Shown here in pieces: positions 50,506-60,100 of a DNA stretch of 64,000 nucleotides. The stretch is from Chitinophagales bacterium (GTDB taxonomy: Bacteria; Bacteroidota; Bacteroidia; Chitinophagales; LD1): positions 62,001 to 126,000 of the forward strand of contig JAHCHW010000011.1 of NCBI GenBank assembly GCA_026129525.1, read 5' to 3'. A program made the translations under genes and the position numbers. Under the pieces are notes generated by a model, which was not told the origin of the DNA, searched no databases, and saw only the letters and a list, made by a program, of their open reading frames with translations. Position 1 is the stretch's first letter; each line of letters starts with the position of its first letter.

Positions 50506-51213
50506 ATGAACATGTTTTATTGTCCGCAAGCGGCATTAAATGAATACAGCGAATTGGATGTGCAGGAATCGCATCACTTAATAAAAGTATTGCGAAAAAA
50601 GCCGGGAGAAGAATTGTATGTGTTTGACGGCAAAGGAAATTTGTTTGATGCCCGCATAGAAACCATCGGCAAAACAACCGCTACCATCCATATTGTTCGC
50701 CATGTTGAGCGGGAGGAAGATAATCGCCCCAAGTTGCATGTAGCCATAGCCCCACCAAAAAATGTTGAGCGCTTTGAATGGCTGCTCGAAAAAGTAACCG
50801 AAATAGGTGTAAGCGAAATAACTCCGCTGTTGTGCAAACATTCGGAACGAAAAGAGTTACGGATAGAGCGGCTTGAAAAAATTTTGGTAAGTGCGTGTAA
50901 GCAAAGCGCTCATCTCACCCTTCCTAAACTAAATACCCTTATTCGTTTTGAAGAGTTTACATCTGCGGTAAATTCCGATGCCAGAAAGTATATCGCTTAT
51001 TGCCATGAAAAATCAATCCATTTAAAAGATGCGTACCATGGCGGCTTTGATGCGATTGTACTGATAGGACCCGAAGGCGATTTTACAAAAGAGGAAGTGC
51101 TGTTAGCCGAAAAACGGGAATATGAAACTGTGAGCCTCGGTAAAAGCCGCTTGCGGTTAGAAACAGCTGCGGTTTACGCTTCGGTGGTTTTTAATTTAGT
51201 AAACGAAGATTAG
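50506..51213 (+). CDS. rsmE: 16S rRNA (uracil-1498-N3)-methyltransferase
   Basis: The 235-residue SPOUT-class enzyme has an N-terminal PUA-like part (HHLIKVLRKKPGEELYVFDGKG), and the knot-forming domain with AIAPPKNVERFEWLLEKVTEIGV, PLLCKHSERK, IGPEGDFTKEE and LGKSRLRLETAAVYASVV, which binds S-adenosylmethionine. It methylates U1498 of 16S rRNA. It begins twelve bases before the DUF4159 gene start after its stop, so cotranscription is likely. REP copy 10 lies 54 bases upstream. Confidence 0.96.
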   Translation: MNMFYCPQAALNEYSELDVQESHHLIKVLRKKPGEELYVFDGKGNLFDARIETIGKTTATIHIVRHVEREEDNRPKLHVAIAPPKNVERFEWLLEKVTEIGVSEITPLLCKHSERKELRIERLEKILVSACKQSAHLTLPKLNTLIRFEEFTSAVNSDARKYIAYCHEKSIHLKDAYHGGFDAIVLIGPEGDFTKEEVLLAEKREYETVSLGKSRLRLETAAVYASVVFNLVNED

Positions 51214-51224
51214 CTTCGCCCTGC

Positions 51225-51884
51225 ATGAAAAAAGCATCGCGCTTATTTATTGTTATTGCTTTCGGGGCACTTTTTATTGCTGCCGACAAACCTCTTAAAA
51301 TTGCACTGCTTAAATACAATGGCGGTGGCGATTGGTATGCGAATCCCACTTCGTTACCCAATCTCATAAAATTCTGCAACCAGAATTTGGGAATGAACAT
51401 AGACCCCGAGCCGCCAACGGTTGAAGTTGGCAGTCAGGAGTTATTCAACTATCCGTTTGTTCACATGACAGGGCACGGCAATGTGGTATTCAACGAACAG
51501 GAGTTAGAAAACCTGCGCGCTTATTTAGCCGGTGGCGGTTTTTTACATGCCGATGATAATTACGGTATGGACAAATTCATTCGCCCGCAGTTAGAAAAGC
51601 TTTTTCAGGGAAGTAAGTTGGTGGAGTTGCCTTTTTCGCATCCCATCTTTCATCAGAAGTACACTTTCAATAACGGCTTACCTAAAATACACGAACATGA
51701 AGGCGGACCACCGCAAGCCTTTGGCTTGTTTTACGAAGGTCGCATGGTAGTGCTTTACACCTACGAGTGTGATTTAGGCGATGGATGGGAAGATGCCAAT
51801 GTGCACAAAGACCCTGAAGAAGTGCGCCAAAAGGCTTTAAAGATGGGTGCCAATATTGTGCGGTATGTTTTCAGCAATTCTTAG
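51225..51884 (+). CDS. DUF4159 family exported protein
   Basis: The 219-residue protein has a signal peptide and the DUF4159 body: IALLKYNGGGDWYANPTSLPNLIKFCNQ, VGSQELFNYPFVHMTGHGNV, AYLAGGGFLHADDNYG, then VLYTYECDLGDGWEDANVH in outline. The fold resembles a glutamine-amidotransferase-like class without known activity. It follows rsmE by 11 bases and its stop overlaps the pyrD stop on the other strand by four bases (51881-51884). Confidence 0.9.
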   Translation: MKKASRLFIVIAFGALFIAADKPLKIALLKYNGGGDWYANPTSLPNLIKFCNQNLGMNIDPEPPTVEVGSQELFNYPFVHMTGHGNVVFNEQELENLRAYLAGGGFLHADDNYGMDKFIRPQLEKLFQGSKLVELPFSHPIFHQKYTFNNGLPKIHEHEGGPPQAFGLFYEGRMVVLYTYECDLGDGWEDANVHKDPEEVRQKALKMGANIVRYVFSNS

Positions 51885-52912
51885 TTGCTTCGCTTAACAA
51901 GCGCGCGATTTATAGCACGTATCAATTTCGGGCCTTCATAAATAAAACCGGTGTAGAGTTGAATTAAATCGGCCCCGGCATCTAACTTTTCCAAAGCGTC
52001 TTCAACAGTCATTATACCTCCTACACCAATCACCGAAATACTGCTGTTCGCTTTTATAAAGCGAATAACTTCGGTAGCTCTCCGTGTAAGCGGTTTTCCG
52101 CTCAATCCGCCTGCACCAATCTTTTCAATTTCTTGTGCCGAACAATTCAATCCTGTTCGTGCAATAGTGGTGTTAGTGGCAATCAGCCCCTGAATTTTAG
52201 TTTGTTGCACTACACTAATTACATCCTTAATCTGTTCATCGGTAAGGTCGGGGGCAATTTTCAGCAAAATGGGTTTGTTCTTTTCCTTTGAGTGATTGAT
52301 GTCTTGTAATGAATTTAAAATAGCTGTCAGCGAATCTTTATCCTGTAACTCACGCAAACCGGGGGTGTTAGGCGAACTCACATTCACCACAAAGTAATCG
52401 GCATAATCAAATAGCTTTTTAAAGCAGTATTCGTAGTCGCGTATCGCTTCCTCGTTAGGCGTAACTTTGTTCTTGCCTATATTGGCACCCACTACCACAT
52501 TTGTTTTTCTGCGCTTCAGTTTTTCGGCAGCCACTTCTGCTCCTACATTATTAAAGCCCATGCGGTTAACTAGTGCGTAATCTTTCACTAAACGAAACAA
52601 GCGAGGCTTTTCGTTACCCGGTTGAGGTTTGGGTGTAATGGTTCCTACTTCTACAAAACCAAAACCCATGTAACCCATCTCGTCAATAACATCACCGTTT
52701 TTATCTAACCCTGCAGCCAAGCCAACAGGATTCGGGAAATCAATCCCCCACAAACTTTTATGCAGCGATGGATGCTGCACCTTCCCTCCCGCCAGTGCTT
52801 CCAGCAACTTTGGGAACTTTCCGGCTAACTGCAAGTTGTGGATAGTAAAGTGGTGCGCTTCTTCAGGGTTGAGTTGAAAAAGAAACTGCTTGGCAAGCGG
52901 ATATAAATTCAT
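51881..52912 (-). CDS. pyrD: quinone-dependent dihydroorotate dehydrogenase (class 2)
   Basis: The 343-residue flavoenzyme oxidises dihydroorotate to orotate in pyrimidine synthesis, passing electrons to quinones. It has an N-terminal helical extension (class 2), PVGLAAGLDKNGDVIDEMGYMGFGFVEVGTITPKPQPGN in outline, VNVSSPNTPGLRELQ with the catalytic Ser of class 2, and IGVGGIMTVEDALEKLDAGADLIQLYTGF near the end. It is membrane-associated. The convergent DUF4159 gene ends within its last codons. Confidence 0.97.
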   Translation of the reverse strand: MNLYPLAKQFLFQLNPEEAHHFTIHNLQLAGKFPKLLEALAGGKVQHPSLHKSLWGIDFPNPVGLAAGLDKNGDVIDEMGYMGFGFVEVGTITPKPQPGNEKPRLFRLVKDYALVNRMGFNNVGAEVAAEKLKRRKTNVVVGANIGKNKVTPNEEAIRDYEYCFKKLFDYADYFVVNVSSPNTPGLRELQDKDSLTAILNSLQDINHSKEKNKPILLKIAPDLTDEQIKDVISVVQQTKIQGLIATNTTIARTGLNCSAQEIEKIGAGGLSGKPLTRRATEVIRFIKANSSISVIGVGGIMTVEDALEKLDAGADLIQLYTGFIYEGPKLIRAINRALVKRSN

Positions 52913-52946
52913 TGCTGCAAATAAAAAACAATGTTGGCGGTAAAGC

Positions 52947-54176
52947 CTATCCTTTTACCAAAGTAATTTCGGTTACTTCGGGTAAAATGCCCACACGCCC
53001 CGGGTAGCCCAAAAAACCGAAACCTCGGTTAACGTATAAAAACTGCTTCCCTTCGTTATACAAACCCGCCCATTGCTTGTAAATGTATTGCGATGGACTC
53101 CAACGCAGCCATTTGTTTTCTACGCCAAATTGCGCTCCATGTGTGTGTCCGCTAAGGGTGAGGTCAATATCGGTAAAAGCGGGCTTCACTTTTTCATCCC
53201 ACGATGAAGGGTCGTGGCTCAACAGGATTTTGAAAGGAACACCCTCAATGCCTTTATATGCTTCTTCGAACTTACCGTACTTGGCAAAACGCCCTTTGCC
53301 CCAGTTTTCTACACCGAGTACAGCTATTTTTTCACCGTCTTTTTCTATCACACGGTTTTCGTTCAGCAACAAATCCCAGCCTAATTGTTTGTGCACATTT
53401 TTGAACTGCTCAAAATTCGCACGCTTATCGGCAGGCGTTTCCCATTCTACATAATCGCCATAATCATGATTTCCGGTAACCGAAATTACACCGTGCTTTG
53501 CCTGTAAGCGATTAAATACATCCATAAATGGTTCCATCTCCGAAGCCACATTATTTACCAAATCGCCTGTAAAAACAATCAGGTCGGCACCTGTTGCATT
53601 TATTTTATCAATGGCTTTGGCAACCGGCTCTGTTTTGGTAAAACTTCCCGAATGAATATCGGATAACTGAATAATGCGAAAGCCATTAAACGATTCGGGC
53701 AAATTCGGGAACTTGATTGTTACTTTTCGGAACTGATAGTTGTAAGCATTAACCACCACGCCATACAACAACGAGCCGGCAGGTATTGCAGCGGTAAATA
53801 TTGCCAGCCTGCTTAAAAATTCGCTACGGGTAATTCCTCCGGCTGTTGGTGTACCTGCCGAAAACTTCTGCATCGCATACTTCGCAAGCCGAACAATATC
53901 TTCAGGAAAAAGAAACAACAACACAATCAACTTGGTGAGCAGCAGAATAACAAACAGCGTGGAGAAATAAACTCCCAATGTTTTGGGCATGTACTTATAC
54001 AGAAACGGGCGATAAGCAAAAAACACTGCCAGCAGCGTAACGGTTATTCCCCAGTAAATCCATTTGGCAACTTCAATATTCTTAAACCGAAGTGCTGTGC
54101 TGAATGCCTGCCAACCATAGTATTCAATGGCTCCGTAAATCAAAAAACTGAGGCTGATAAAAAAGAGAGAAGGCAT
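52947..54176 (-). CDS. membrane-anchored metallophosphoesterase (YaeI-like)
   Basis: The 409-residue protein has several hydrophobic N-terminal helices (about residues 1-110) and a calcineurin-like phosphoesterase domain at about 155-400. Metal-binding motifs are IIQLSDIHSG, DLIVFTGDLVNN, VISVTGNHDYGDY and LTLSGHTHGAQFG. This layout fits the YaeI/YkuE family, members of which hydrolyse lipid A or nucleotide-type substrates such as UDP-diacylglucosamine; the true substrate is unknown here. It is divergent from the M1 peptidase gene with an overlapping spurious frame. Confidence 0.93.
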   Translation of the reverse strand: MPSLFFISLSFLIYGAIEYYGWQAFSTALRFKNIEVAKWIYWGITVTLLAVFFAYRPFLYKYMPKTLGVYFSTLFVILLLTKLIVLLFLFPEDIVRLAKYAMQKFSAGTPTAGGITRSEFLSRLAIFTAAIPAGSLLYGVVVNAYNYQFRKVTIKFPNLPESFNGFRIIQLSDIHSGSFTKTEPVAKAIDKINATGADLIVFTGDLVNNVASEMEPFMDVFNRLQAKHGVISVTGNHDYGDYVEWETPADKRANFEQFKNVHKQLGWDLLLNENRVIEKDGEKIAVLGVENWGKGRFAKYGKFEEAYKGIEGVPFKILLSHDPSSWDEKVKPAFTDIDLTLSGHTHGAQFGVENKWLRWSPSQYIYKQWAGLYNEGKQFLYVNRGFGFLGYPGRVGILPEVTEITLVKG

Positions 54177-54261
54177 GCGTTGTTACAATATGTTAGTTAT
54201 CACGATTAAATCGGTAAAATATTTGAATTTAGAGCCTGCGCGAAAGTATTATACAAACACT

Positions 54262-55938
54262 ATGCAACTGAAATTGTTTTTCACCCTTGTTTTTTCCGGT
54301 TTTCTAATCGGAAGTTTGAGCGCACAATCGCTCCTAACACAAAAAAAAGAGTTTACCCGTGCCGATTCGCTGCGCGGTTCGTTGCGTCCTGAGCGCACTT
54401 GCTACGATGTAAACTACTATGAGCTAAACATTAAAATTGACACCGGGGCACGAACCATTACCGGAAGCAATACCATCAGTTTTATTACCATGCAGGATTT
54501 TCGCGAAATGCAGATTGACCTGTTTGAAAACATGAACATCATTAACATTACTATGGGCAATAAAGAACTGCGCTACCGCAGAGAGTTTAATGCCGTGTTT
54601 GTAGAAATGCCGGAAACAATGGAAGAAGGAACCGGTGGAGAAATTACCGTAAACTACCACGGCAAACCTACCGAAGCCAAGCGCGCCCCTTGGGATGGCG
54701 GCTTTACATGGACATACGATGAGCGTGGAAATTTATGGGTGGGTGTTTCGTGCGAGGGGATAGGTGCCAGCCTGTGGTGGCCTAATAAGGATTATTTGGG
54801 CGATGAGCCGGATAGTATGCGGATTATTTGTACCGTTCCATGGGGACTAAAGTGTATTGCCAATGGCAATGAAGAAGGGCAACAGCGCAACCCTGATGGT
54901 ACTTCTACTTTTAAATGGTTTGTAAGTTATCCCATCAACAACTATAACGTAACGCTCAACATTGGCGACTACGTTCATTTTCACGATGAATACACCTCTG
55001 CCGATGAAGACATACTTTCATTGGATTACTATGTGTTAAGCTACAACCTCGCCAAAGCCAAAAAGCATTTTACGCAGGTAAAACCTATGCTTGCCTGTTA
55101 TGAAAAATACTTAGGTAAATATCCTTTCTGGAACGATGGTTATGCCTTGGTGGAAACACCATATTTAGGTATGGAACATCAGGGAGCCATTGCCTATGGC
55201 AACAAATACAAAACCGGTTATGCGGGGATTGATTTTTCGCGCATAGGGTTAGATTTCGACTACATTATTATTCACGAAACGGGGCATGAGTGGTGGGGCA
55301 ATTCGGTGAGTTGCTACGACATTGCCGACATGTGGATACACGAAGGCTTTTGCACTTACAGCGAAGCCATTTATGTGGAATGTATGCACGGTTACGAAAC
55401 TGCCATGCGTTATGTGAACGCAAAAAAAGCAACAGTAGGTAACAAGAAACCGATTGTGGGAGTTTACGGAGTAAACGAAGAAGGTGACGGAGACATGTAT
55501 AACAAAGGCATGTTGTTTTTAAATACCCTGCGCCATGTAGTAAACGATGACCAACTTTGGTGGAATACCATTAAGGGCATGAGCGATACCATGTTTAAGA
55601 TGCAAAACATAGGTTACAACGATGTGGTGAACTACTTTAATTTCAAAACCAACCGCGACCTGAGTGCAGCTTTTGAACAATACCTGAAACACACTTCTAT
55701 ACCGGTTTTTGAATACAGTTTAAGAAAGGTAAAAGCAAAAACTTTCGAACTTAAATACCGCTGGAATGCCGATGTAAAAGGATTTGCCCTTCCGGTTTTT
55801 ATTTCAACCGGAGGCAATGCGTTTAATCAACTGGCAACAACCGATGAATGGCAAACCACCACTCTGCAAATGGATAAGGAAAGCAATTTTAAGGTGAATG
55901 ATGAGTGGATGTATATTTATACAAGGAAAGGGATGTAA
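54262..55938 (+). CDS. M1 family metallopeptidase, exported
   Basis: From ATG 54262 (MQLKLFFTLVFSGFLIGSLSAQ) the protein has a signal peptide and 558 residues. The zinc motif HETGHEWWGN (HExxH, third ligand Glu in EGFCTYSE) is complete, and GMEHQGAIAYG replaces the usual GAMEN exopeptidase motif, still in the family. An N-terminal beta domain (ELNIKIDTGARTITGSNTISF) precedes the catalytic domain; the C-terminal helical domain is short. Extracytoplasmic peptide trimming is the likely role. The earlier frame to 54175 would place the signal peptide inside the protein and is rejected. Confidence 0.94.
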   Translation: MQLKLFFTLVFSGFLIGSLSAQSLLTQKKEFTRADSLRGSLRPERTCYDVNYYELNIKIDTGARTITGSNTISFITMQDFREMQIDLFENMNIINITMGNKELRYRREFNAVFVEMPETMEEGTGGEITVNYHGKPTEAKRAPWDGGFTWTYDERGNLWVGVSCEGIGASLWWPNKDYLGDEPDSMRIICTVPWGLKCIANGNEEGQQRNPDGTSTFKWFVSYPINNYNVTLNIGDYVHFHDEYTSADEDILSLDYYVLSYNLAKAKKHFTQVKPMLACYEKYLGKYPFWNDGYALVETPYLGMEHQGAIAYGNKYKTGYAGIDFSRIGLDFDYIIIHETGHEWWGNSVSCYDIADMWIHEGFCTYSEAIYVECMHGYETAMRYVNAKKATVGNKKPIVGVYGVNEEGDGDMYNKGMLFLNTLRHVVNDDQLWWNTIKGMSDTMFKMQNIGYNDVVNYFNFKTNRDLSAAFEQYLKHTSIPVFEYSLRKVKAKTFELKYRWNADVKGFALPVFISTGGNAFNQLATTDEWQTTTLQMDKESNFKVNDEWMYIYTRKGM

Positions 55939-55958
55939 AAACTACGTCTAAACGGCCG

Positions 55959-56579
55959 CTACTTCTTCTTAAAATCCCCGTTCTTCCACGCTCTTATAAA
56001 CTCAGCCCAGGCAAGCGGGTTAAAAATGTTTTGAGCAGGAGCCTGGCGGTAGTAATACTTGGCGGCAGAAGTTTGGCGAACATAATTCTGTGCTGCTTCC
56101 CGTCCATCCGGTTCAAGTTTTTCACCTAACTCGGCAAGGCGTTCACGCTCCAAGTTTTTGCGGGCGCGTTCCAAATCATCATCGGGTAAGCGCAAATCGA
56201 GAAATGCCTGTTTAAAGCCTTCACGGTCGCCCCATGGAAAAATAATTGTTTCGCGCAGATAAATTTCGGAACGGGTCATTAACTGAATAACCGAATACTT
56301 ATTGGTAGCTAAGCCTGTAGGAATAATATAGACCGAAGGTTTAAACCCAACCGAAGTAAAATAAAGCGTATCACCTTCGCGGGCTGCGAACGAGAAAAAA
56401 CCATCGGGACCGGCAGTTGCCACCCGCCCGCGGTTAAGAATGGTAACATGCGCGAAGGGCACACCCATCAAACTATCGGCAGTAAGTGCATAGCCCGAAA
56501 ACTGAATCACTTTTTCTTCTTGTTGGGCAAACAGCAAAATATGTGGCAATAAAAACAGAAGTATTACAAAACGCTTCAC
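55959..56579 (-). CDS. exported protein with carboxypeptidase-regulatory-like beta domain
   Basis: The GTG at 56579 (VKRFVILLFLLPHILLFAQ) gives a clean signal peptide and 206 residues; an upstream ATG at 56660 would put 27 extra residues before it. The domain is FSGYALTADSLMGVPFAHVTIL, GPDGFFSFAA and LYFTSVGFKPSVYI, followed by TIIFPWGDREGFKQAFLDLRL and a charged helix region. This is the same design as the 25846-26421 gene, so the two are paralogues. It probably sits on or near the outer membrane; no function is known. Confidence 0.78.
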   Translation of the reverse strand: MKRFVILLFLLPHILLFAQQEEKVIQFSGYALTADSLMGVPFAHVTILNRGRVATAGPDGFFSFAAREGDTLYFTSVGFKPSVYIIPTGLATNKYSVIQLMTRSEIYLRETIIFPWGDREGFKQAFLDLRLPDDDLERARKNLERERLAELGEKLEPDGREAAQNYVRQTSAAKYYYRQAPAQNIFNPLAWAEFIRAWKNGDFKKK

Positions 56580-56666
56580 GAAACGAAAATAAAAATGAGA
56601 AGCAGAAAACAGCCGCAATATTGTGTATATGAAAAGATGTTTTAAAGTTTTAACAGGCATTTAGCA

Positions 56667-57131
56667 CTAACTCTGCTTTTTAGTAAAAGCCTTCTCATAA
56701 GTAGTAATCCAATCCTGCGGTGTCATTTTCGAAACCAGTTCGCCTATCAATTTAAAGGGTATTTGATCGGGCTTTTTAAATCGAATGCAACTTTTGCCCA
56801 TATCCAGCTTTGTTTGCGAGTGCTTTGGGTACTCTTTAGTAAACCAGTCAAAGAGTTTTTTATCGGCATAAATACCCATGTGGTATAGCGCCACAAAATT
56901 TTTCTGCGAAGCAATGCAGATGAAAGGCAGCGGTTGTTCCGGATTACAGTGATAACCTGACGGATATAAACTATGCGGCACCACATATCCAACCATGCCG
57001 TAGTTCATCACCTCTTTAAAGCCCTTCGGTAAGTTTTTCAGAATCACTTTCCGCAACTCAGTCATGGCGCTTTTGCGTGGTTCAGGTAAAGTATCGAAAT
57101 ACTCTTGCGGTGTAGCTGCTTTCGATTGCAT
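56667..57131 (-). CDS. DUF1801 family protein
   Basis: The 154-residue protein fits the DUF1801 (YdhG-like) family: ATPQEYFDTLPEPRKSAMTELRKVI, then FKEVMNYGMVGYVVPHSLYP, FICIASQKNFVALYHMG and MGKSCIRFKKPDQIPFKLIGELV. The fold resembles a phosphotyrosine-type or frataxin-like domain; role unknown. It has no signal peptide, so cytosolic. It ends 33 bases before the PorU-like gene's stop on the same strand and may be independent. Confidence 0.9.
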   Translation of the reverse strand: MQSKAATPQEYFDTLPEPRKSAMTELRKVILKNLPKGFKEVMNYGMVGYVVPHSLYPSGYHCNPEQPLPFICIASQKNFVALYHMGIYADKKLFDWFTKEYPKHSQTKLDMGKSCIRFKKPDQIPFKLIGELVSKMTPQDWITTYEKAFTKKQS

Positions 57132-57163
57132 AAAACTATTGCTGTTTAGTGGACAAGGAATAA

Positions 57164-60100
57164 CTACCGGATGATAGCCATTTTACCAAAACCTTTCTTA
57201 AAGTACTTGTCGTAACCCTGACTCAGATGATCCATTTTTTTGTCGTCCAAGCGCGTAACCACTCGGTAAAAGTAAATTCCATTCGCAAGTAAATCGCCAT
57301 ATTGGTCGCGCCCGTCCCATGCGTATTCGGTAATGTTTCGCCCAATGTGCAAGGGACCTAATTCATCTTTGGTTATCTCACGTACCACTGTTCCCTTAAT
57401 GGTCATTATCTGAATCTTCATGTAATCGGGAACTTCAGTGCCGGTAAGTGTAAAAACAAAACGTGTAGAGGTGGTAAACGGATTAGGATAGTTAAGCACA
57501 TTGGTAACCATGGGCTTGTTGATTACCTCAAACGAAATTTTGTAATCGTAGTAAATGCTGCTTTCCAACTTGGCGGTAGTGCTGCTGTTATTACCGCTGC
57601 GGTCGCGGTCAACAACAATCAATTCGTAGGTGCCGTCAATAGCTAACACAGGGGTAAGTTCCACTTGTGCCTGATTGCGTTTTGCCAAATTAGTTGAATC
57701 GGCAGGGTAAAATTTCATCACCACATCGTCATAACTCATCCTGCGCGGAGTGGCTTCGCCCGGATGTTTCAGAAACACTGTAATGAGCGAGGTATCGTTC
57801 AACGCCAAAAATTTATTCTCATCTTTTAATGTAATCAGAATAGTAGGTTTTGCCGAAACAATATCGCCATTGAAAATATGCTGCCCGTCAAACGTTACAT
57901 CAAGTAAAGGGTTGATTTTATCGCCTGTAGTAGTAAAATCAATTTCTGCAAAATTGTTGAAGTGGTATTGCTCCAACTGGTCGTCATTCGGATTGGCTTC
58001 AATAATAATTTTATTGGTGCCGCTGTAGTTAGCGCTGTTAACCAAGGTATCGTACACCAAGTGCATAATACTTAAGCCCTGCAATGAATCGTAGCGAATG
58101 TATTGCGTATAGTTGTTGTTGGCAGCATCGCGGATAAGGTATTTGGTTAACATGCTGTCCATCGGAATTTCGGTTACGTTTTCCAAACCTATTTCCAAAT
58201 GCAAATTACCGCCCAACGGCAGCGAATCGTTCAGCAGAAAATGTGCGGAAGGATTCATGGCAGCTTCGGGAGCCTTTTTGTAAAGCACACGCCAATATTT
58301 TAATTGTGTGGGAGTTCGTAAACTATCATCGAAGGTGCGAAGGCGCAAGCGGATAAAAGGATAGACCGAAGCATCAATTTGTTGATGAAGTGCCAGATTG
58401 TCGAACTGCGTAGTTCGCAACAACACTGTTTCGGCACCTGCTTTTGTTACTCCGATAATATCAACGGTATCAATATCGGTGGTTGGGTTTTCCATGGCTT
58501 GCTTGCGCCAGTGCATACTCTCCCAACCAAAGGCGGGACCAATAAGCGGAGTGGTAAAATTTCCCTGATACCACGCACCGTTAAAGTTGATGTATTCGGT
58601 TAAAGGATTTGTGTAACCGCTTACCGTACTAAAAGTATTCGAATAACTGCCATTGCATTTTTGGGTAAAGAACACAAACGGACCATTTAGCTGCCCGCTC
58701 TGAAACTGTTGCGCCTGACCAAACCCTAAATTCATAAGTGCCTGCACTAACTGATTATCCCAAGCGGTGTAAGCAATATCATTCGATGAATACACCAATA
58801 CATAATAATCGCAGGGAATATCGTCAATAAAATCGCTGATAGCTTGCGACCAAGGTATGCCCGACCATGCAGGATTAACACCTGTGGGGTGGCTGCCACT
58901 GGTGGTAAAGTCAAACCCGTATTGCTCAGGTGCTTTGTCAGAACAGTGCCAGTTGCCATACTTATCGCCCCAGTTATCCCCGTTTTTATTGGAGCTTATC
59001 CAAGGAACACCCGTAACATTATCAATTACGGCAAATGTTAAGCCTCTTAAAAACTGCTGCCCTCCGGTGGGGCATCCGCCCATGCGATAACGGTGCATGT
59101 TGTTGTTGTTGTAATCCCAACCGAGCAACGCAGAATTCAAATTCCCCCCAACAGCATCTGCTCTGCCGGTAACTACTTTAATCTCGTTAACCGATGGCGG
59201 GAATTTAAATATGCGGTCGTTAGCCAAACTCACGTTCAGGAAATCATCTTTTAACCATTGGAAATAATGCGACTGATTCCAACCCGGGTCTTCGTCTTTT
59301 ATGTACACAAACGAGGTGTAGTGCCAGTTAGGAACTGTAGAGTCTATTGCAACACGCCAGTAATACACCACACTATCCATGTAAGTAATTGTTGGGGTCC
59401 ATTTAACTACGCCACCACTTTGGTAAACCAATTGCGTTTGCAACAATGGAGAATTAAACAACTCGGTAGTATCAATCTGAAATTTATAATTACGCGGTTT
59501 GGCAAACGGGTTAACCGTAGAGGCTTTTAATGTTACTCCCTGCTTAGGCACAATTGCAAATTCGTACGGATAAATAGGGATTATATCATCGCCCTGAATA
59601 GTAATGGTAATAGCTTTTGCTCCCTGCAAACCATTGTTGCCTTCTGCCATTTCATCGCGCTCAAAATCGGCATCCACATAAAACTCGAAACGGTTTGGTC
59701 CATAGCCCACCGATGAGAACAACACAGGCAAACGGAAAGTAAGTGTATCAATGTAGTAAGGTCCTTTTATTATCTTTTTATAAAAAGCATTTACATCGTT
59801 GTTGTTGGCATTTTTGGCAATACGGTTAAGCGTAACGGCTATGGAATCTTTTATGGCTTTGCCGAGGTTGGTAATAACTAAACTCACCTCAAACGAATCC
59901 AAGCCCGGAGTAATTGTTGAAGGCGTAAAAAACACCGAGCTTTCTTCAATGGCGTAATCGGGCTTGGGATATTGATTGAAGAAAATGCCCGGGTCGCCAT
60001 GCAGAGTAAATTCATACGCCACCATTAAGTCAGTATGGCTGGGCGATGAGGTGTACACATCGTTGAGCGCTTTTGCCATACACTCGCCCAATGTTTCGGT

